From NCBI RefSeq assembly GCF_003241315.1, contig NZ_QFOZ01000010.1, positions 1 to 53,560 of the forward strand: 53,560 nucleotides of DNA, given 5' to 3'. Under the pieces are notes generated by a model, which made no database searches, was not told the origin of the DNA, and saw only the letters and a list, made by a program, of their open reading frames with translations. Positions 1 to 8,996 of the stretch are shown in pieces. Each line of letters begins with the position of its first letter. Position 1 is the stretch's first letter. This DNA comes from Lawsonella clevelandensis (GTDB taxonomy: Bacteria; Actinomycetota; Actinomycetes; Mycobacteriales; Mycobacteriaceae). A program made the position numbers and the translations under genes.

Positions 1-70
1 CCGCTCTGCCGCCAACACGGAACGCATCCTCCCCCAACCCGGGAACCTCCCCCGCGGCCCTATCCGTCAC
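1..70 (-). CDS. 5' end of a leftward gene, truncated by the window edge
   Basis: A GTG at 70-68 opens a leftward frame with no stop through position 1, 23 codons reading VTDRAAGEVPGLGEDAFRVG and on. An AGAGGGGAT stretch about 8 bases upstream could be its ribosome binding site. The following rightward ylbL-like gene is divergent from a conserved gene at the same place in mycobacteria (Rv3195 opposite Rv3194c), which makes a leftward gene here plausible. The fragment is too short to recognise a family; it is an inference from frame, RBS and synteny only. Confidence 0.35.
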   Translation of the reverse strand, partial: MTDRAAGEVPGLGEDAFRVGGRA

Positions 71-89
71 CCTGATGATCCCCTCTACG

Positions 90-175
90 GCACCGGACGA
101 TAAAAACAGGACGCAAATACCCGGCACCAGTCGCTAAAACGCACCGGACGATAAACACCACACCGGACGCTAAAC
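90..175. repeat. Degenerate short direct repeats in the divergent spacer
   Basis: The unit CACCGGACGATAAA occurs at 91-104 and 142-155, a close variant CACCGGACGCTAAA at 161-174, and a weaker one (CACCAGTCGCTAAA) at 125-138. Spacing is irregular (51, 19 and about 35 bases), so this is not a CRISPR. The repeats lie between the leftward partial gene and the ylbL-like gene and could be operator half-sites or slippage products. Confidence 0.6.
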
Positions 176-323
176 ATTGAACTAGTCACCAAATACCGGG
201 TACGCGACACCACTCAATTAATACGAGTAAAAGAAAACATGGATACATGATGCGCATGCATTATGTACGCGCATCATGTGTCGGTATCTTGTGTGCGTAG
301 TGCGTAATGGAGTGGTGGGGTAG

Positions 324-1421
324 GTGCAGGGTAGGCTAGCAATCGTGAAACCGAAGACCAAGTCAGCCATTATTATCACTGTTCTGGTGGTGGCGTTTAT
401 TGCTCTGGGAACACTGGTGAAGATGCCGGTAGCGGCGTTGGGGCCGGGCCCTACCTTTAATACGTTAGGGGAGACCCAAATGCCGGATGGTTCCGGGAGT
501 AGCGATGGTTCCGAGGGTGGGAAAGTTCCTGTTGTTCAGATTACGGGAGCGCCGGTTAATCCGGTAAGTGGTCATCTGGATATGACGACTGTGAATGTCT
601 TAACAGGAATGAATTTTTTCGAGATGGTTCGGCTTGGTTTCAATAAGAAGTGGGATGTGGTGCCTCTTTCGGATATTTATCCGCCGGGCGTCAGCCATGA
701 GCAAATGGAGCAAGAGCAAGCGGCTGAAATGAATCAGTCGGAGAACGCTGCTGCTACAGCTGCTTTGCATTATTTGCATTTACCTGTCGCTACCTATGTT
801 GGCACTGTGGTGAAGAAGGGGCCCGCGGTGGGAAAGCTACAGCGGGGGGATCAGATTGTTGCAGTGAATGGGAAGGTCACTGTTTTAGCTACCGATGTGT
901 ATAAGGCTTTGCGGGGGACGAAAGCTGGGCAAACGGTAAAAGTGTCAGTATTGCGGAAGGGGAAAGCGTTAACTTTCCCTATCACGTTGGTTAGTGGAGC
1001 CCCAGATGTCGTGGATAGGGGCTTGCTGGGGGTAGGTGTTTATAGTGCTCCTTCTGGGAAGGTGCGGGTGCATATCAATTTGTCTGACGTGGGTGGTCCT
1101 TCAGCTGGGCTTATGTTCACTTTGGCAATTATTGATAAGCTCAGTCCACTTTCCTTGACAGGTGGCAAGTATATTGCTGGTACTGGCACTATGGATTATG
1201 ACGGTTCGGTGGGACCAATTGGTGGTATTACTCATAAGTTAGCGGGGGCGCGTTCTGCAGGAGCCCGGTATTTTTTGGTGCCAGATAAGAACTGTCAGGA
1301 AGCCCTTACTGATGTTCCGCGGGGTCTTACCCTTATCCGGGTGACGAGTGTGCAGAGTGCATTGGATGCGTTAGCGCTCGTGCGTGCGGGTAAGACTGCC
1401 CCCACTTGTCGCGCTCACTGA
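324..1421 (+). CDS. YlbL-type membrane-anchored PDZ/Lon-like serine protease
   Basis: A membrane-anchored extracytoplasmic protease of the YlbL family (Rv3194c type). One N-terminal transmembrane helix covers about residues 14-34, followed by a PDZ domain (about 155-225, core RGDQIVAVNGK) and a C-terminal Lon-type proteolytic domain. The Ser-Lys dyad is visible: Ser260 in GPSAGL and Lys305 in GGITHK. Length (365 aa) is normal. The GTG at 324 is used here; a GTG at 345 (VKPKTKSAIII) is equally possible and would place the helix nearer the terminus. The neighbour is the UPF0182 gene, the order seen in mycobacteria (Rv3194c-Rv3193c). The family is sure; the physiological substrate is not known. 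Confidence 0.9.
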   Translation: MQGRLAIVKPKTKSAIIITVLVVAFIALGTLVKMPVAALGPGPTFNTLGETQMPDGSGSSDGSEGGKVPVVQITGAPVNPVSGHLDMTTVNVLTGMNFFEMVRLGFNKKWDVVPLSDIYPPGVSHEQMEQEQAAEMNQSENAAATAALHYLHLPVATYVGTVVKKGPAVGKLQRGDQIVAVNGKVTVLATDVYKALRGTKAGQTVKVSVLRKGKALTFPITLVSGAPDVVDRGLLGVGVYSAPSGKVRVHINLSDVGGPSAGLMFTLAIIDKLSPLSLTGGKYIAGTGTMDYDGSVGPIGGITHKLAGARSAGARYFLVPDKNCQEALTDVPRGLTLIRVTSVQSALDALALVRAGKTAPTCRAH

Positions 1422-1555
1422 TTGCGGTTCTGTCTATATGGCTTTGCGTAGCTTTGCTCGTAGTTCTGCTTGCAAGTCTGCTTAAACCTTATTTTTCCCG
1501 TATCGTAAAGACAATAGCGTCGTGAAGACAGTAGTAAAGACAACACTGACAATGT

Positions 1556-1579
1556 TTAGTTAAGTGCTTAGTTAAATGC
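1556..1579. repeat. 12-bp tandem repeat in the spacer before UPF0182
   Basis: TTAGTTAAGTGC (1556-1567) is followed directly by TTAGTTAAATGC (1568-1579), 11 of 12 bases identical. A shorter repeat (GTTTTGTC / GTTTTTGTC) follows at once, just before the ribosome binding site of the next gene. It is one of several short tandem duplications at gene borders in this window. Confidence 0.6.
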
Positions 1580-1613
1580 TTGGTTTTGTCTGTTTTTGTC
1601 TTGAGGAGATTGA

Positions 1614-4600
1614 ATGGCTTTGAACTTCCCCGGCTTTGGCGATTATCAGCAGCCGCCGCGTCGTCCGCAGCGGCAGCCTCGGCAGCGTCAGCCTCTAAGC
1701 CAAAAACAGAAGAAGCATCTCAAAAATACCGGCATTACTGTAGCGGTGTTGGTGGCGCTCTTCGTTATTATTCCGCCGCTGGTGAGTGTCTATACCGGCT
1801 GGTTATGGTTTGATTCCTTGGAGAAGGGCGGTATTTTCGGCACTATTCTGGGAACCCGTTTAGGAATTTTCCTTATTGTTGGGGTTGTTTCTGCGGCCAT
1901 TATCTACTTCGCTATGGCGTTTGCACATCGTGCGAAACCAACTACGTTAAGCCGTCCCAATCCGGTGCTGGATCCTTACCGCCGTATTGGTGAGGGTAAG
2001 CATAAGCCAGTATTCATTACTGTCGCCGTCATTGTGGGTATTGTCTTTGGTTTTTCGCTGCAGCTTAAGTGGCAGCAGATTAGTATCTTTTTCCACTCCA
2101 CATCTTTTGGGGTGAAAGATCCACAATTCAACCATGACCTTAGTTTCTATGCTTTCCAGCTACCGTTCCTCACTATCCTTTTTGGGTGGCTTATTGGTGT
2201 GGCCAGCATAGGTATTGTCCTTAATATTCTGCTTCACTATTTCCAGGGCTCTCTGGAGTTCCGTGTGCGTCAGGGTAAACAGCGTGGCGGTGTTATTTTG
2301 GCGGATAAAGCGCGTAAGCAGATATCTATTCTGGGCGGCGTGCTGCTTGTTCTGGTGGGTGTTAGGTATTGGCTGGACCGCTACGAACTACTATCGGGGG
2401 ATATTAAATTCAAGGGGCAGACGACCACTGGTGCCGGCTATACCTCCGCGAATGTTCTTATTCCGGCGAAACTGCTGCTCACTGTTATCGCGGTGTTGTG
2501 TGCGATAGCGTTTTTTGTCAGCTTTGTGGTTAAAGATTTGCGTGTACCCGCATTAGCAACCGCCATCATGCTGATTGGTGAAGTGGCCGTGGGTGGTGTT
2601 CTGCCGTGGGCGGTGGAGCAGCTGTCGGTTAAACCTAATAAGGCTAATAAGGAAGCGGAGTTTATTGCACGTAATATTAAGGCCACTCGGTTCGCCTATA
2701 ACTTGCGTGATGACAATCTCACGGTAATGCCTAGTTTCGGCAAGGAGAATGCTCCGGCGCCGCAACCGGGGGGAAAGGGTGTAGCGTCTACTCTTTCTAA
2801 TATTCGTCTTTTGGATCCTAATGTTTTGTCGCCTGCGTTTACGCAGTCGAAGCAGTTGCGGTCTTTTTATGGCTTCCCCGATACGCTTACTATTGATCGT
2901 TATCATGTGGGTAATGAGTTGCAGGACTATGTGGTAGCGGTACGCGAGATTAATCCAAGTGCATTGTCGGGTAACCAGACGGACTGGATTAACCGCCATA
3001 CGGTGTATACCCACGGCAATGGTATTGTGATGGCTCCTGCGAATACTGTGGACGCCATTGTTACGGATGCGGGTGACCGTGGCGGTAATCCGAAATATGA
3101 AGTGTATGACTTGCAGTCTCTCGCTGCGAAGCAGGGGCAGCAGCATACTACTGCCAATAATGGAACGGCGCACCTCGATCTACGTGAACCGCGTGTGTAC
3201 TATGGGCCGCTTATCGCTAAGCAGGATCCTGATTACGCCCTCGTTAAAACCGCTGGCGATTCGCAAGAGTATGACGTTGAGGGGGAAAACTACACGTATC
3301 AGGGTAAAGGTGGCGTTCATGCGGGTGGTTTCGCGAACCGTCTTGCCTACGCCATTGAATACCATGAGTTGAATTTCATTCTTTCCAACCTCATTAACGG
3401 AAATACGAAGATTCTTCTCAACCGGGATCCGCGTGCACGTGTGGAGGCAGTTGCCCCATGGCTTACGGCCGATACGTCCGCATATCCAACTGTTATTGAT
3501 GGGCATATTAAGTGGATTGTTGATGCTTACACCACTTTGGATTCACTACCGTATGCGCAGAAAATTAATCTTGGTGAGGTTGATACGGACTCACAAACTG
3601 CGCGGCGGGAATGGTCCCCCACTATGAAGCAAGTATCCTATCTGCGCAATTCTGTGAAAGCGGTTGTTGATGCCTATGACGGTACTGTGCAACTGTATTC
3701 TTTCGATGAGAAGGACCCAGTGTTGCGTGCGTGGAAAGGTGTTTTCCCGGGTTTGGTAAAAGAAAAGTCGGAGATGTCTGAGCAGCTTCGTCAACATATC
3801 CGCTACCCGGAGGATATGTTTAAAGTGCAGCGTGAAATCCTCTCCCGTTACCATGTGACGAACCCTATGGGCTTCTACACGGGGGGCTCTTACTGGCAGG
3901 TTCCTAATGAACCGACGATGAGTGACAATGAGGCCGCTGTGGGTGCAGACTCGCACGGTATTTTCGACCAACCACCGTACTACGTGGTTTCTGCGGATCC
4001 TCGTACGGGCCGGCCCAGCTTCCAGCTGACAACCCCTATGTTGTGGAATCAGCGTGAGTTCTTATCTTCACAGATTTCTGTTTCGTCAGATCCAGATAAT
4101 TATGGGCACATTACTATTAGGCAGTGGCCTACTAACACCACAACGCAGGGACCTAAGAACGCGCTTGACCGGATGACCTCAGCCGGCGGTTACCAAACCG
4201 AGAAACTGCAGCTGGAGGGCGCTAACACTATCATCTACGGTAACCTGCTTACCCTCCCTATTGGGGATGGCGGTGTGCTTTACGTAGAGCCACTTTATGC
4301 ACAGCGGAAGGGACAAGATTCCGCTTACCCGAAGCTCATTCGTGTCATGGTGATGTATAACAACCGTATGGGGTATGGCAGGTCCCTTGCCGATGCGTTG
4401 GAGCAAGTGGGGCTGGACGGGTCGCTAGTTGAGCAGCCAGAAGGTGCCGAAAACGACAGTAGTGTTCCCCCCGTCGCTAAGAAATCCACGCCAGATCGTA
4501 TGACGCGTGATGCTGCCGCTGCGAAACTAGATGAGGCACTGGCCAATCTGAAACAGGCGCAAGCATCAGGCGACATGAGTGAGTTTGGCAGGGCTTTGGA

Positions 4601-4646
4601 GAATCTTGATAAGGCGGTACAGGACTACCAAAACGCAGGAAAATAA
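1614..4646 (+). CDS. UPF0182 family large membrane protein
   Basis: A 1010-residue protein of the UPF0182 (COG1615) family found across actinobacteria and cyanobacteria, function unknown. A basic Pro/Gln/Arg-rich N-terminus (residues about 10-40) precedes several hydrophobic helices within the first 330 residues; the remaining two thirds is a soluble, probably extracytoplasmic region with conserved-looking stretches such as PRVYYGP and NRDPRARVEAVAPWL. The C-terminal 60 residues are Ala/Lys/Glu-rich and probably helical. ATG 1614 follows GAGGAG at 1602-1607. It lies 192 bases downstream of the ylbL-like gene in the same orientation, as in mycobacteria (Rv3193c). The overlapping reading frames on both strands are shadows. 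Confidence 0.9.
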   Translation: MALNFPGFGDYQQPPRRPQRQPRQRQPLSQKQKKHLKNTGITVAVLVALFVIIPPLVSVYTGWLWFDSLEKGGIFGTILGTRLGIFLIVGVVSAAIIYFAMAFAHRAKPTTLSRPNPVLDPYRRIGEGKHKPVFITVAVIVGIVFGFSLQLKWQQISIFFHSTSFGVKDPQFNHDLSFYAFQLPFLTILFGWLIGVASIGIVLNILLHYFQGSLEFRVRQGKQRGGVILADKARKQISILGGVLLVLVGVRYWLDRYELLSGDIKFKGQTTTGAGYTSANVLIPAKLLLTVIAVLCAIAFFVSFVVKDLRVPALATAIMLIGEVAVGGVLPWAVEQLSVKPNKANKEAEFIARNIKATRFAYNLRDDNLTVMPSFGKENAPAPQPGGKGVASTLSNIRLLDPNVLSPAFTQSKQLRSFYGFPDTLTIDRYHVGNELQDYVVAVREINPSALSGNQTDWINRHTVYTHGNGIVMAPANTVDAIVTDAGDRGGNPKYEVYDLQSLAAKQGQQHTTANNGTAHLDLREPRVYYGPLIAKQDPDYALVKTAGDSQEYDVEGENYTYQGKGGVHAGGFANRLAYAIEYHELNFILSNLINGNTKILLNRDPRARVEAVAPWLTADTSAYPTVIDGHIKWIVDAYTTLDSLPYAQKINLGEVDTDSQTARREWSPTMKQVSYLRNSVKAVVDAYDGTVQLYSFDEKDPVLRAWKGVFPGLVKEKSEMSEQLRQHIRYPEDMFKVQREILSRYHVTNPMGFYTGGSYWQVPNEPTMSDNEAAVGADSHGIFDQPPYYVVSADPRTGRPSFQLTTPMLWNQREFLSSQISVSSDPDNYGHITIRQWPTNTTTQGPKNALDRMTSAGGYQTEKLQLEGANTIIYGNLLTLPIGDGGVLYVEPLYAQRKGQDSAYPKLIRVMVMYNNRMGYGRSLADALEQVGLDGSLVEQPEGAENDSSVPPVAKKSTPDRMTRDAAAAKLDEALANLKQAQASGDMSEFGRALENLDKAVQDYQNAGK

Positions 4647-4710
4647 CTCAATAGTTCATGATTAATTTGCTTATTAACCCCACGGTGAACTAACGTTATC
4701 CATACAACAT

Positions 4711-4784
4711 CGCGGGGTGGAGCAGCTCGGTAGCTCGCTGGGCTCATAACCCAGAGGTCGTTGGTTCGAATCCAGCCCCCGCTA
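4711..4784 (+). tRNA. Initiator tRNA-fMet(CAT)
   Basis: The cloverleaf folds with anticodon CAT in the loop CTCATAA. It is the initiator: the anticodon stem carries the three consecutive G-C pairs (GGG/CCC), and position 1 (C) cannot pair with position 72 (T), the 1-72 mismatch typical of initiators. CCA is not encoded. A strong terminator hairpin begins 7 bases downstream. Confidence 0.95.
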
Positions 4785-4790
4785 CTAAGA

Positions 4791-4833
4791 AGGAAGAACT
4801 CGGTTCCTAGAAGGAACCGAGTTCTTCCTATTT
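4791..4833 (+). terminator. Terminator of tRNA-fMet; copy 1 of a duplicated hairpin
   Basis: A perfect 17-bp stem (4791-4807 with 4813-4829) closes a TAGAA loop and is followed by a short T run. Its core AAGAACTCGGTTCC is repeated at 5588-5601 in a second hairpin with the same loop; the second base pair differs as G-C here and A-T there, so pairing is kept. Confidence 0.85.
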
Positions 4834-5047
4834 ACTAGAGTTGTTTTTAGTACTCGAACAATACTTTTCATAATCAATTCAATAGAATTTATATTTTTCA
4901 AAAAATATTCTTGTTACTATAAATACTGAGTCGGCACGAAATTACTTGTATTGCAGTCTTTTCAAGATAATTTCCAGTAAAGCAGTAGATACTGGCAACC
5001 ACTGAGATGTTGTCGTAGCGCAAAGAAATTAGATTCGAGGAGTTCAG

Positions 5048-5266
5048 TTGAAACCATCCATAGCTCTCACGATGGCAGTAATAGCAGTTTCGTGTGGCTT
5101 TTCGGTGATAGCTGTTGAACTTACTGTACCCGGTGTTTGGTCTGTTCCTACTTTCATTGGTGCCGTAGGTTCTGTGATTATTGGAGCTTCAGCAATTTTC
5201 CGTGTAGTCGGAGGACTTCAAAAAGAACATCAGACCAGTAAAAAATCTCAATTGGAAAATCAGTAG
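5048..5266 (+). CDS. Small membrane protein, tandem paralogue A
   Basis: A 72-residue protein starting at TTG 5048 after GAGGAG (5037-5042). Two hydrophobic stretches (about residues 5-25 and 35-55) flank LTVPGVWS, and the tail is charged (KEHQTSKKSQLENQ). The next gene encodes a 72-residue paralogue with the same start type, the same upstream context (GAG.AGTT.AGTTGAA), the shared LTVPGxWS motif and a similar QLE tail. I do not recognise a family. The pair sits in an AT-rich island between two copies of the tRNA-fMet terminator hairpin, suggesting an inserted and duplicated cargo. A small holin-like or envelope peptide is conceivable but unsupported. Confidence 0.7.
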   Translation: MKPSIALTMAVIAVSCGFSVIAVELTVPGVWSVPTFIGAVGSVIIGASAIFRVVGGLQKEHQTSKKSQLENQ

Positions 5267-5288
5267 GGATTGGATCTGGAGAGTTTAG

Positions 5289-5507
5289 TTGAAGAGATCT
5301 GCTGTAATTTTCGCGCTATCGATAGGATCAGATGTACTTGTTTTAGCGGCACTCATTATTGTACTCACTGTGCCTGGTGCTTGGTCTCCCTTGAATTTTG
5401 TTTTCTGTATGTGCATGGTTTCGTCTGCCGATGTAGTGACTTTTCAGGTTTTTAAGAGGATGAAAGAGGACCAGAGCAGTGACGATCGTCAGTTGGAGGA
5501 TCGATAA
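5289..5507 (+). CDS. Small membrane protein, tandem paralogue B
   Basis: A 72-residue protein, TTG start at 5289 preceded by GGAGAG, 22 bases after the stop of paralogue A. It has two hydrophobic segments (about residues 5-27 and 34-50), the motif LTVPGAWS at the position matching LTVPGVWS in A, and a charged tail ending RQLEDR. Overall identity to A is low outside the start, the motif and the end, so the duplication is old or one copy evolves fast. No recognised family. The alternative frame through this stretch (from 5270) lacks such support. Confidence 0.65.
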   Translation: MKRSAVIFALSIGSDVLVLAALIIVLTVPGAWSPLNFVFCMCMVSSADVVTFQVFKRMKEDQSSDDRQLEDR

Positions 5508-5584
5508 CCTCTAGAGGTCGGTCTAGGACAGTCTGTCTCCGTAAATGGTTTTATCCCATTCGGTGATGCTGCTCTGGGTGTCGT

Positions 5585-5625
5585 TAAGAAGAACTCGGTT
5601 CCTAGAAGGAACCGAGTTCTTCTTA
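5585..5625. terminator. Copy 2 of the tRNA-fMet terminator hairpin
   Basis: An 18-bp perfect stem (5585-5602 with 5608-5625), loop TAGAA. The inner 15 bp are identical to the hairpin at 4791-4829. It lies 78 bases after paralogue B and probably ends its transcript. Together the two hairpins bracket about 800 bp. Confidence 0.75.
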
Positions 5626-5745
5626 TTTGTGGGTTTGTTCTCAGTGTGCGAACACGGGCTTTTTATCGTTTTGTTATCTTGCGTGGAAAAAAGTGATCAC
5701 GTTAGGCTGGGAAAATCTCCTGTTGTGAAGGACGACTTTAATTTT

Positions 5746-7374
5746 ATGATTCTTGCAGCTAGTCCTATTAATAACGCTATAGAAACAGTGATGGTGCCTA
5801 TTTCCCATGCGGTGTCATCTGTTGTTTTCTGTGATATTCCCATAGGGAGCAATAGGCTCCCTCTTATTCTTGTGTGGCTTCTTGCCGGCTCCGTCTTTTT
5901 TACTGTTTATCTTGGAGTTCAGCAGCTTCGCCCTCATTCGCAAAAGCTTTCCTACAATCTTATCCGTGGTCGTTTTGCGCGGGAGACGGATCCTGGTGAG
6001 GTAACGTCTTTTCAGGCGTTAGCGACGGAGCTTTCGGGTACTGTCGGGTTGGGCAATATTGCGGGTGTGGCTATTGCTATTACGGCTGGGGGGCCGGGTG
6101 CTGCCTTGTGGATTGCGGTAGCGGGCGTGTTGGGAATGTCCGTCAAGATGGCGGAAGCAACCTTGGGGTCGAAGTTCCGTATTGTTCGTGAGGACGGTAC
6201 TACTGATGGTGGCCCCATGTACTATCTGCGGGATGGTTTGAAGCAGCAGGGGCACGAAAAATTAGGTAAGGTCCTTTCCACTATATTTGCTGTCACAACT
6301 GTTTTCGGTATGACTGGCGCCGGTAATATGTTTCAGGCGAATCAGGCCACGTCACAGATTGTGGCTGTTTCCGGGGGAGCGTTAGAGTCTTACCGGTGGG
6401 CTATTGGGGTGGCTATCGCAGTTTTGGTGGCCCTAGTTATTTTGGGTGGTATTACCAAAATCGGTAGTTATACGTCCCGCATTGTGCCGATTATGGCGGG
6501 TATCTATGTGGTGACGTGTTTAGTGGTTATCGGGTGTAATATTCACCAATTACCTGCCGCATTCCGTGCTATTTTCGAGGGGGCTTTTACTGGTAGGGGC
6601 GCCGCAGGGGGAATTGTTGGGGCCATGATTATTGGATTCCGTCGTGCCGCATTTTCTAATGCTGCAGGGGTGGGGACGGCAGGTATTGCCCATTCGGCTG
6701 TGAAAACTCGCCGTCCGGCATCGCAGGGTTTTGTAGCTATGTGGGAGCCTTTTGTGGATTCTGTGGTGGTCTGCTCTATTACGTCCCTCACCGTGGTTAT
6801 TACTGGAGTGTGGCAGAATGTGGGGCCGGGGGCAGAGGGGGTCTCTTTAACGTCTAAAGCGTGGTCAACTGCTGCACCATGGTTGTCGTATGTGCTGGCT
6901 GTGGCGGTTGCACTTTTTGCTTTTTCAACAATGTTGTCCTACTCCTTTTATGGCTGCAAGGCGGTAGGTTTTCTCTGTGGGGGATCTCGTAAGGCCGAAA
7001 AGATCTACAACATTATTTTTATTCTTCTTATTGTGGTGGGTGCTACAACGTCACTGGCGCCTATTGTGGATTTCTCCGACGCCATGCTTTTCCTCATGTC
7101 AATCCCTAATTTGGTGGGACTTTACTTCCTGGCACCGGTAGTGAAGCAGGAAATTTTTGGTTTTGTAGGGCGTGTGAAAGACGGCGATATTGGCCCGGTG
7201 GCAGAAGAACACCAGTTGGGCATGCTGTATAGCAAAAGTAGTGATGAGGATCCGGCGGTAACTGTTGGGAATATTCCCGATGGTGGCGGTTCTATGGGGG
7301 AAGTTCCTACCGGTTCGGAACCTGGCGAATTTTGTGATGATTTCTACAGTGATGAAGTGCCCTCGGAAGATTAA
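5746..7374 (+). CDS. Alanine/sodium symporter family (AGCS) transporter
   Basis: A polytopic inner-membrane amino-acid:cation symporter of the AGCS (AlsT/DagA) family, likely importing alanine or glycine with Na+. Diagnostic stretches are TELSGTVGLGNIAGVAIAI, GGPGAALWI, and FRRAAFSNAAGVGTA. I chose ATG 5746 (542 aa; AAGGA at 5728-5732). The frame is open upstream to 5545, but that part runs through the terminator hairpin at 5585-5625 and lacks family similarity; GTG 5725 is an alternative. The C-terminal 60 residues are acidic and cytoplasmic-looking. Substrate is inferred from the family. Confidence 0.9.
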   Translation: MILAASPINNAIETVMVPISHAVSSVVFCDIPIGSNRLPLILVWLLAGSVFFTVYLGVQQLRPHSQKLSYNLIRGRFARETDPGEVTSFQALATELSGTVGLGNIAGVAIAITAGGPGAALWIAVAGVLGMSVKMAEATLGSKFRIVREDGTTDGGPMYYLRDGLKQQGHEKLGKVLSTIFAVTTVFGMTGAGNMFQANQATSQIVAVSGGALESYRWAIGVAIAVLVALVILGGITKIGSYTSRIVPIMAGIYVVTCLVVIGCNIHQLPAAFRAIFEGAFTGRGAAGGIVGAMIIGFRRAAFSNAAGVGTAGIAHSAVKTRRPASQGFVAMWEPFVDSVVVCSITSLTVVITGVWQNVGPGAEGVSLTSKAWSTAAPWLSYVLAVAVALFAFSTMLSYSFYGCKAVGFLCGGSRKAEKIYNIIFILLIVVGATTSLAPIVDFSDAMLFLMSIPNLVGLYFLAPVVKQEIFGFVGRVKDGDIGPVAEEHQLGMLYSKSSDEDPAVTVGNIPDGGGSMGEVPTGSEPGEFCDDFYSDEVPSED

Positions 7375-7444
7375 GTAGTGTCTTAAAAAGCTAGCTGGCT
7401 GTTGTTCCGCATAGTGGGAGAGCAGCTGTGTGAAAGAATAATAG

Positions 7445-7458
7445 GGACAATTCTGTCC
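7445..7458. promoter_or_regulatory. Inverted repeat upstream of DUF1846 gene, possible operator
   Basis: GGACA-ATTC-TGTCC is a perfect 5+5 inverted repeat 43 bases before the GTG start at 7501. It could be an operator; the regulator is unknown and the arms are short enough to be chance. Confidence 0.3.
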
Positions 7459-7500
7459 AAATTTCATAGGTGAATTCATAATCGAAGAGGAGACGTCGGA

Positions 7501-8991
7501 GTGAATACTATTGGCTTTGACCGTCAGAAATACATTGCTCTGCAGTCGCAGCATATTAAGGAGCGTCGCGCCCAGTTCGGTGGACGTCTTTACCTGGAAA
7601 TGGGGGGAAAACTCTTCGACGATATGCACGCATCGCGTGTTCTTCCCGGTTTCACCCCGGACAATAAAATCCTCATGTTGGAGTCGATGAAGGATGAGAT
7701 GGAAATCCTCGTCGTTCTTAACGCGGAGGATCTCACTCGTAATAAGGTTCGTGCGGACTTGGGAATCTCCTATGAGGAGGATGTTCTTCGCCTGGTGGAT
7801 GTTTTCCGCTCGCGCGGTTTTCTTGTTAATAATGTTGTTATTACTCGGTGGAGTGATGACAATGCGCAGGCCCAGGATTTCCGTCGCAAACTGGACCGTA
7901 TGGGGGTGACGGTGCGGCGCCACTATCCTATTGCCGGCTACCCCAATAAGATCAGCCGTATTCTCTCCGATGAAGGCTACGGTAAAAACGAGTACGTGGA
8001 CACTACCCGTGACCTTGTTGTGGTGACGGCGCCGGGCCCCGGGTCCGGGAAGATGGCGGTGTGTCTTTCCCAGATTTATGCGGAGAATCAGCGCGGTATG
8101 AAGTCTGGTTACGCCAAGTTTGAGACGTTCCCCATATGGAATCTTCCCCTGGACCACCCCGTCAATGTTGCGTACGAGGCGGCTACTGCTGATCTGGAAG
8201 ACGCTAACATTATCGACCCCTTCCACCTGGCTGCCTACGGTAAGCAGGTGGTGTCCTATAACCGTGACGCGGATGTTTTCCCTGTTCTGAAACAGCTTCT
8301 GGAAGGCGTGATGGGGGAGTCCCCTTACCAGTCGCCTACGGATATGGGTGTCAATATGGCGGGGTATTGCATCAGTGATGATGAGGCGTGCCGGGAGGCT
8401 GCGAAGCAGGAGATCATTCGTCGCTTCTATCATGCGCAAGTGTATGAGAAGCAGCAGGCTCTGGAATCCACCCAGTCTGATCGCATCGCCCTTCTGATGA
8501 GCAAGATGCATCTCAGTACGGAGGATCGTGCCGTAGTGACACCTGCCTTGCAGGTTGCCGCCGAAACAGACGCGCCAGCAGCCGCTATCCAGCTAGCGGA
8601 CGGCACTATTATCACGGGTAAGACGAGCCCGCTACTGGGGTGTTCCTCGGCTATGTTGCTGAATGCGTTGAAGTATTTGGCGGGGATACCGCATGAGGTG
8701 GAATTGCTTGCGCGTGAATCTATTGAGCCTATTCAAACTCTTAAAACTCAGCATTTGGGATCCCGTAATCCGCGGCTGCATACAGATGAAGTACTGATCG
8801 CATTGTCAGTGTCTGCGAATACCGATGATTATGCGCGCCGGGCATTGGAACAACTGCGCGCATTACGTGGGTGCGATGTTCATACCACTACTATCCTGGG
8901 ATCAGTGGATACTGGTATTTTCCGTAACTTGGGTGTTCTTGTGACCTCCGAGCCGGTGTACCAGCGTAAAACCCTCTACCGAAAGCATTAA
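7501..8991 (+). CDS. DUF1846 family protein
   Basis: A 496-residue protein of the DUF1846 family, widespread in Firmicutes and actinobacteria; family structures are known but the reaction is not. Family-like stretches include the N-terminus (GFDRQKYIALQSQHIKER), KILMLESMKDEMEILV, and APGPGSGKMAVCLSQ, a glycine-rich loop at about residues 176-192 that resembles a nucleotide-binding turn. GTG 7501 follows GAGGAG at 7487-7492. It is followed 5 bases later by a GNAT gene, so the two are probably co-transcribed. Long antisense frames over this gene are shadows. Family assignment is firm, function open. Confidence 0.9.
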   Translation: MNTIGFDRQKYIALQSQHIKERRAQFGGRLYLEMGGKLFDDMHASRVLPGFTPDNKILMLESMKDEMEILVVLNAEDLTRNKVRADLGISYEEDVLRLVDVFRSRGFLVNNVVITRWSDDNAQAQDFRRKLDRMGVTVRRHYPIAGYPNKISRILSDEGYGKNEYVDTTRDLVVVTAPGPGSGKMAVCLSQIYAENQRGMKSGYAKFETFPIWNLPLDHPVNVAYEAATADLEDANIIDPFHLAAYGKQVVSYNRDADVFPVLKQLLEGVMGESPYQSPTDMGVNMAGYCISDDEACREAAKQEIIRRFYHAQVYEKQQALESTQSDRIALLMSKMHLSTEDRAVVTPALQVAAETDAPAAAIQLADGTIITGKTSPLLGCSSAMLLNALKYLAGIPHEVELLARESIEPIQTLKTQHLGSRNPRLHTDEVLIALSVSANTDDYARRALEQLRALRGCDVHTTTILGSVDTGIFRNLGVLVTSEPVYQRKTLYRKH

Positions 8992-8996
8992 TACTT

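Noticed and set aside
90..175. CRISPR array
   Set aside because: Repeats are about 14 bp, degenerate and irregularly spaced, with no cas genes; the same holds for the 18-bp repeats at 34313, which have no spacers.
2553..3173. 206-codon minus-strand frame inside the UPF0182 gene
   Set aside because: Arg/Ile/His-rich shadow without start signals.
5270..5455. 61-codon Cys-rich frame overlapping small membrane paralogue B
   Set aside because: Paralogue B has a matching start context and similarity to A; this frame has neither.
7099..8511. 470-codon open frame on the minus strand
   Set aside because: Antisense shadow of the DUF1846 and symporter genes; no ribosome binding site or recognisable domain, and the plus-strand proteins are clear.
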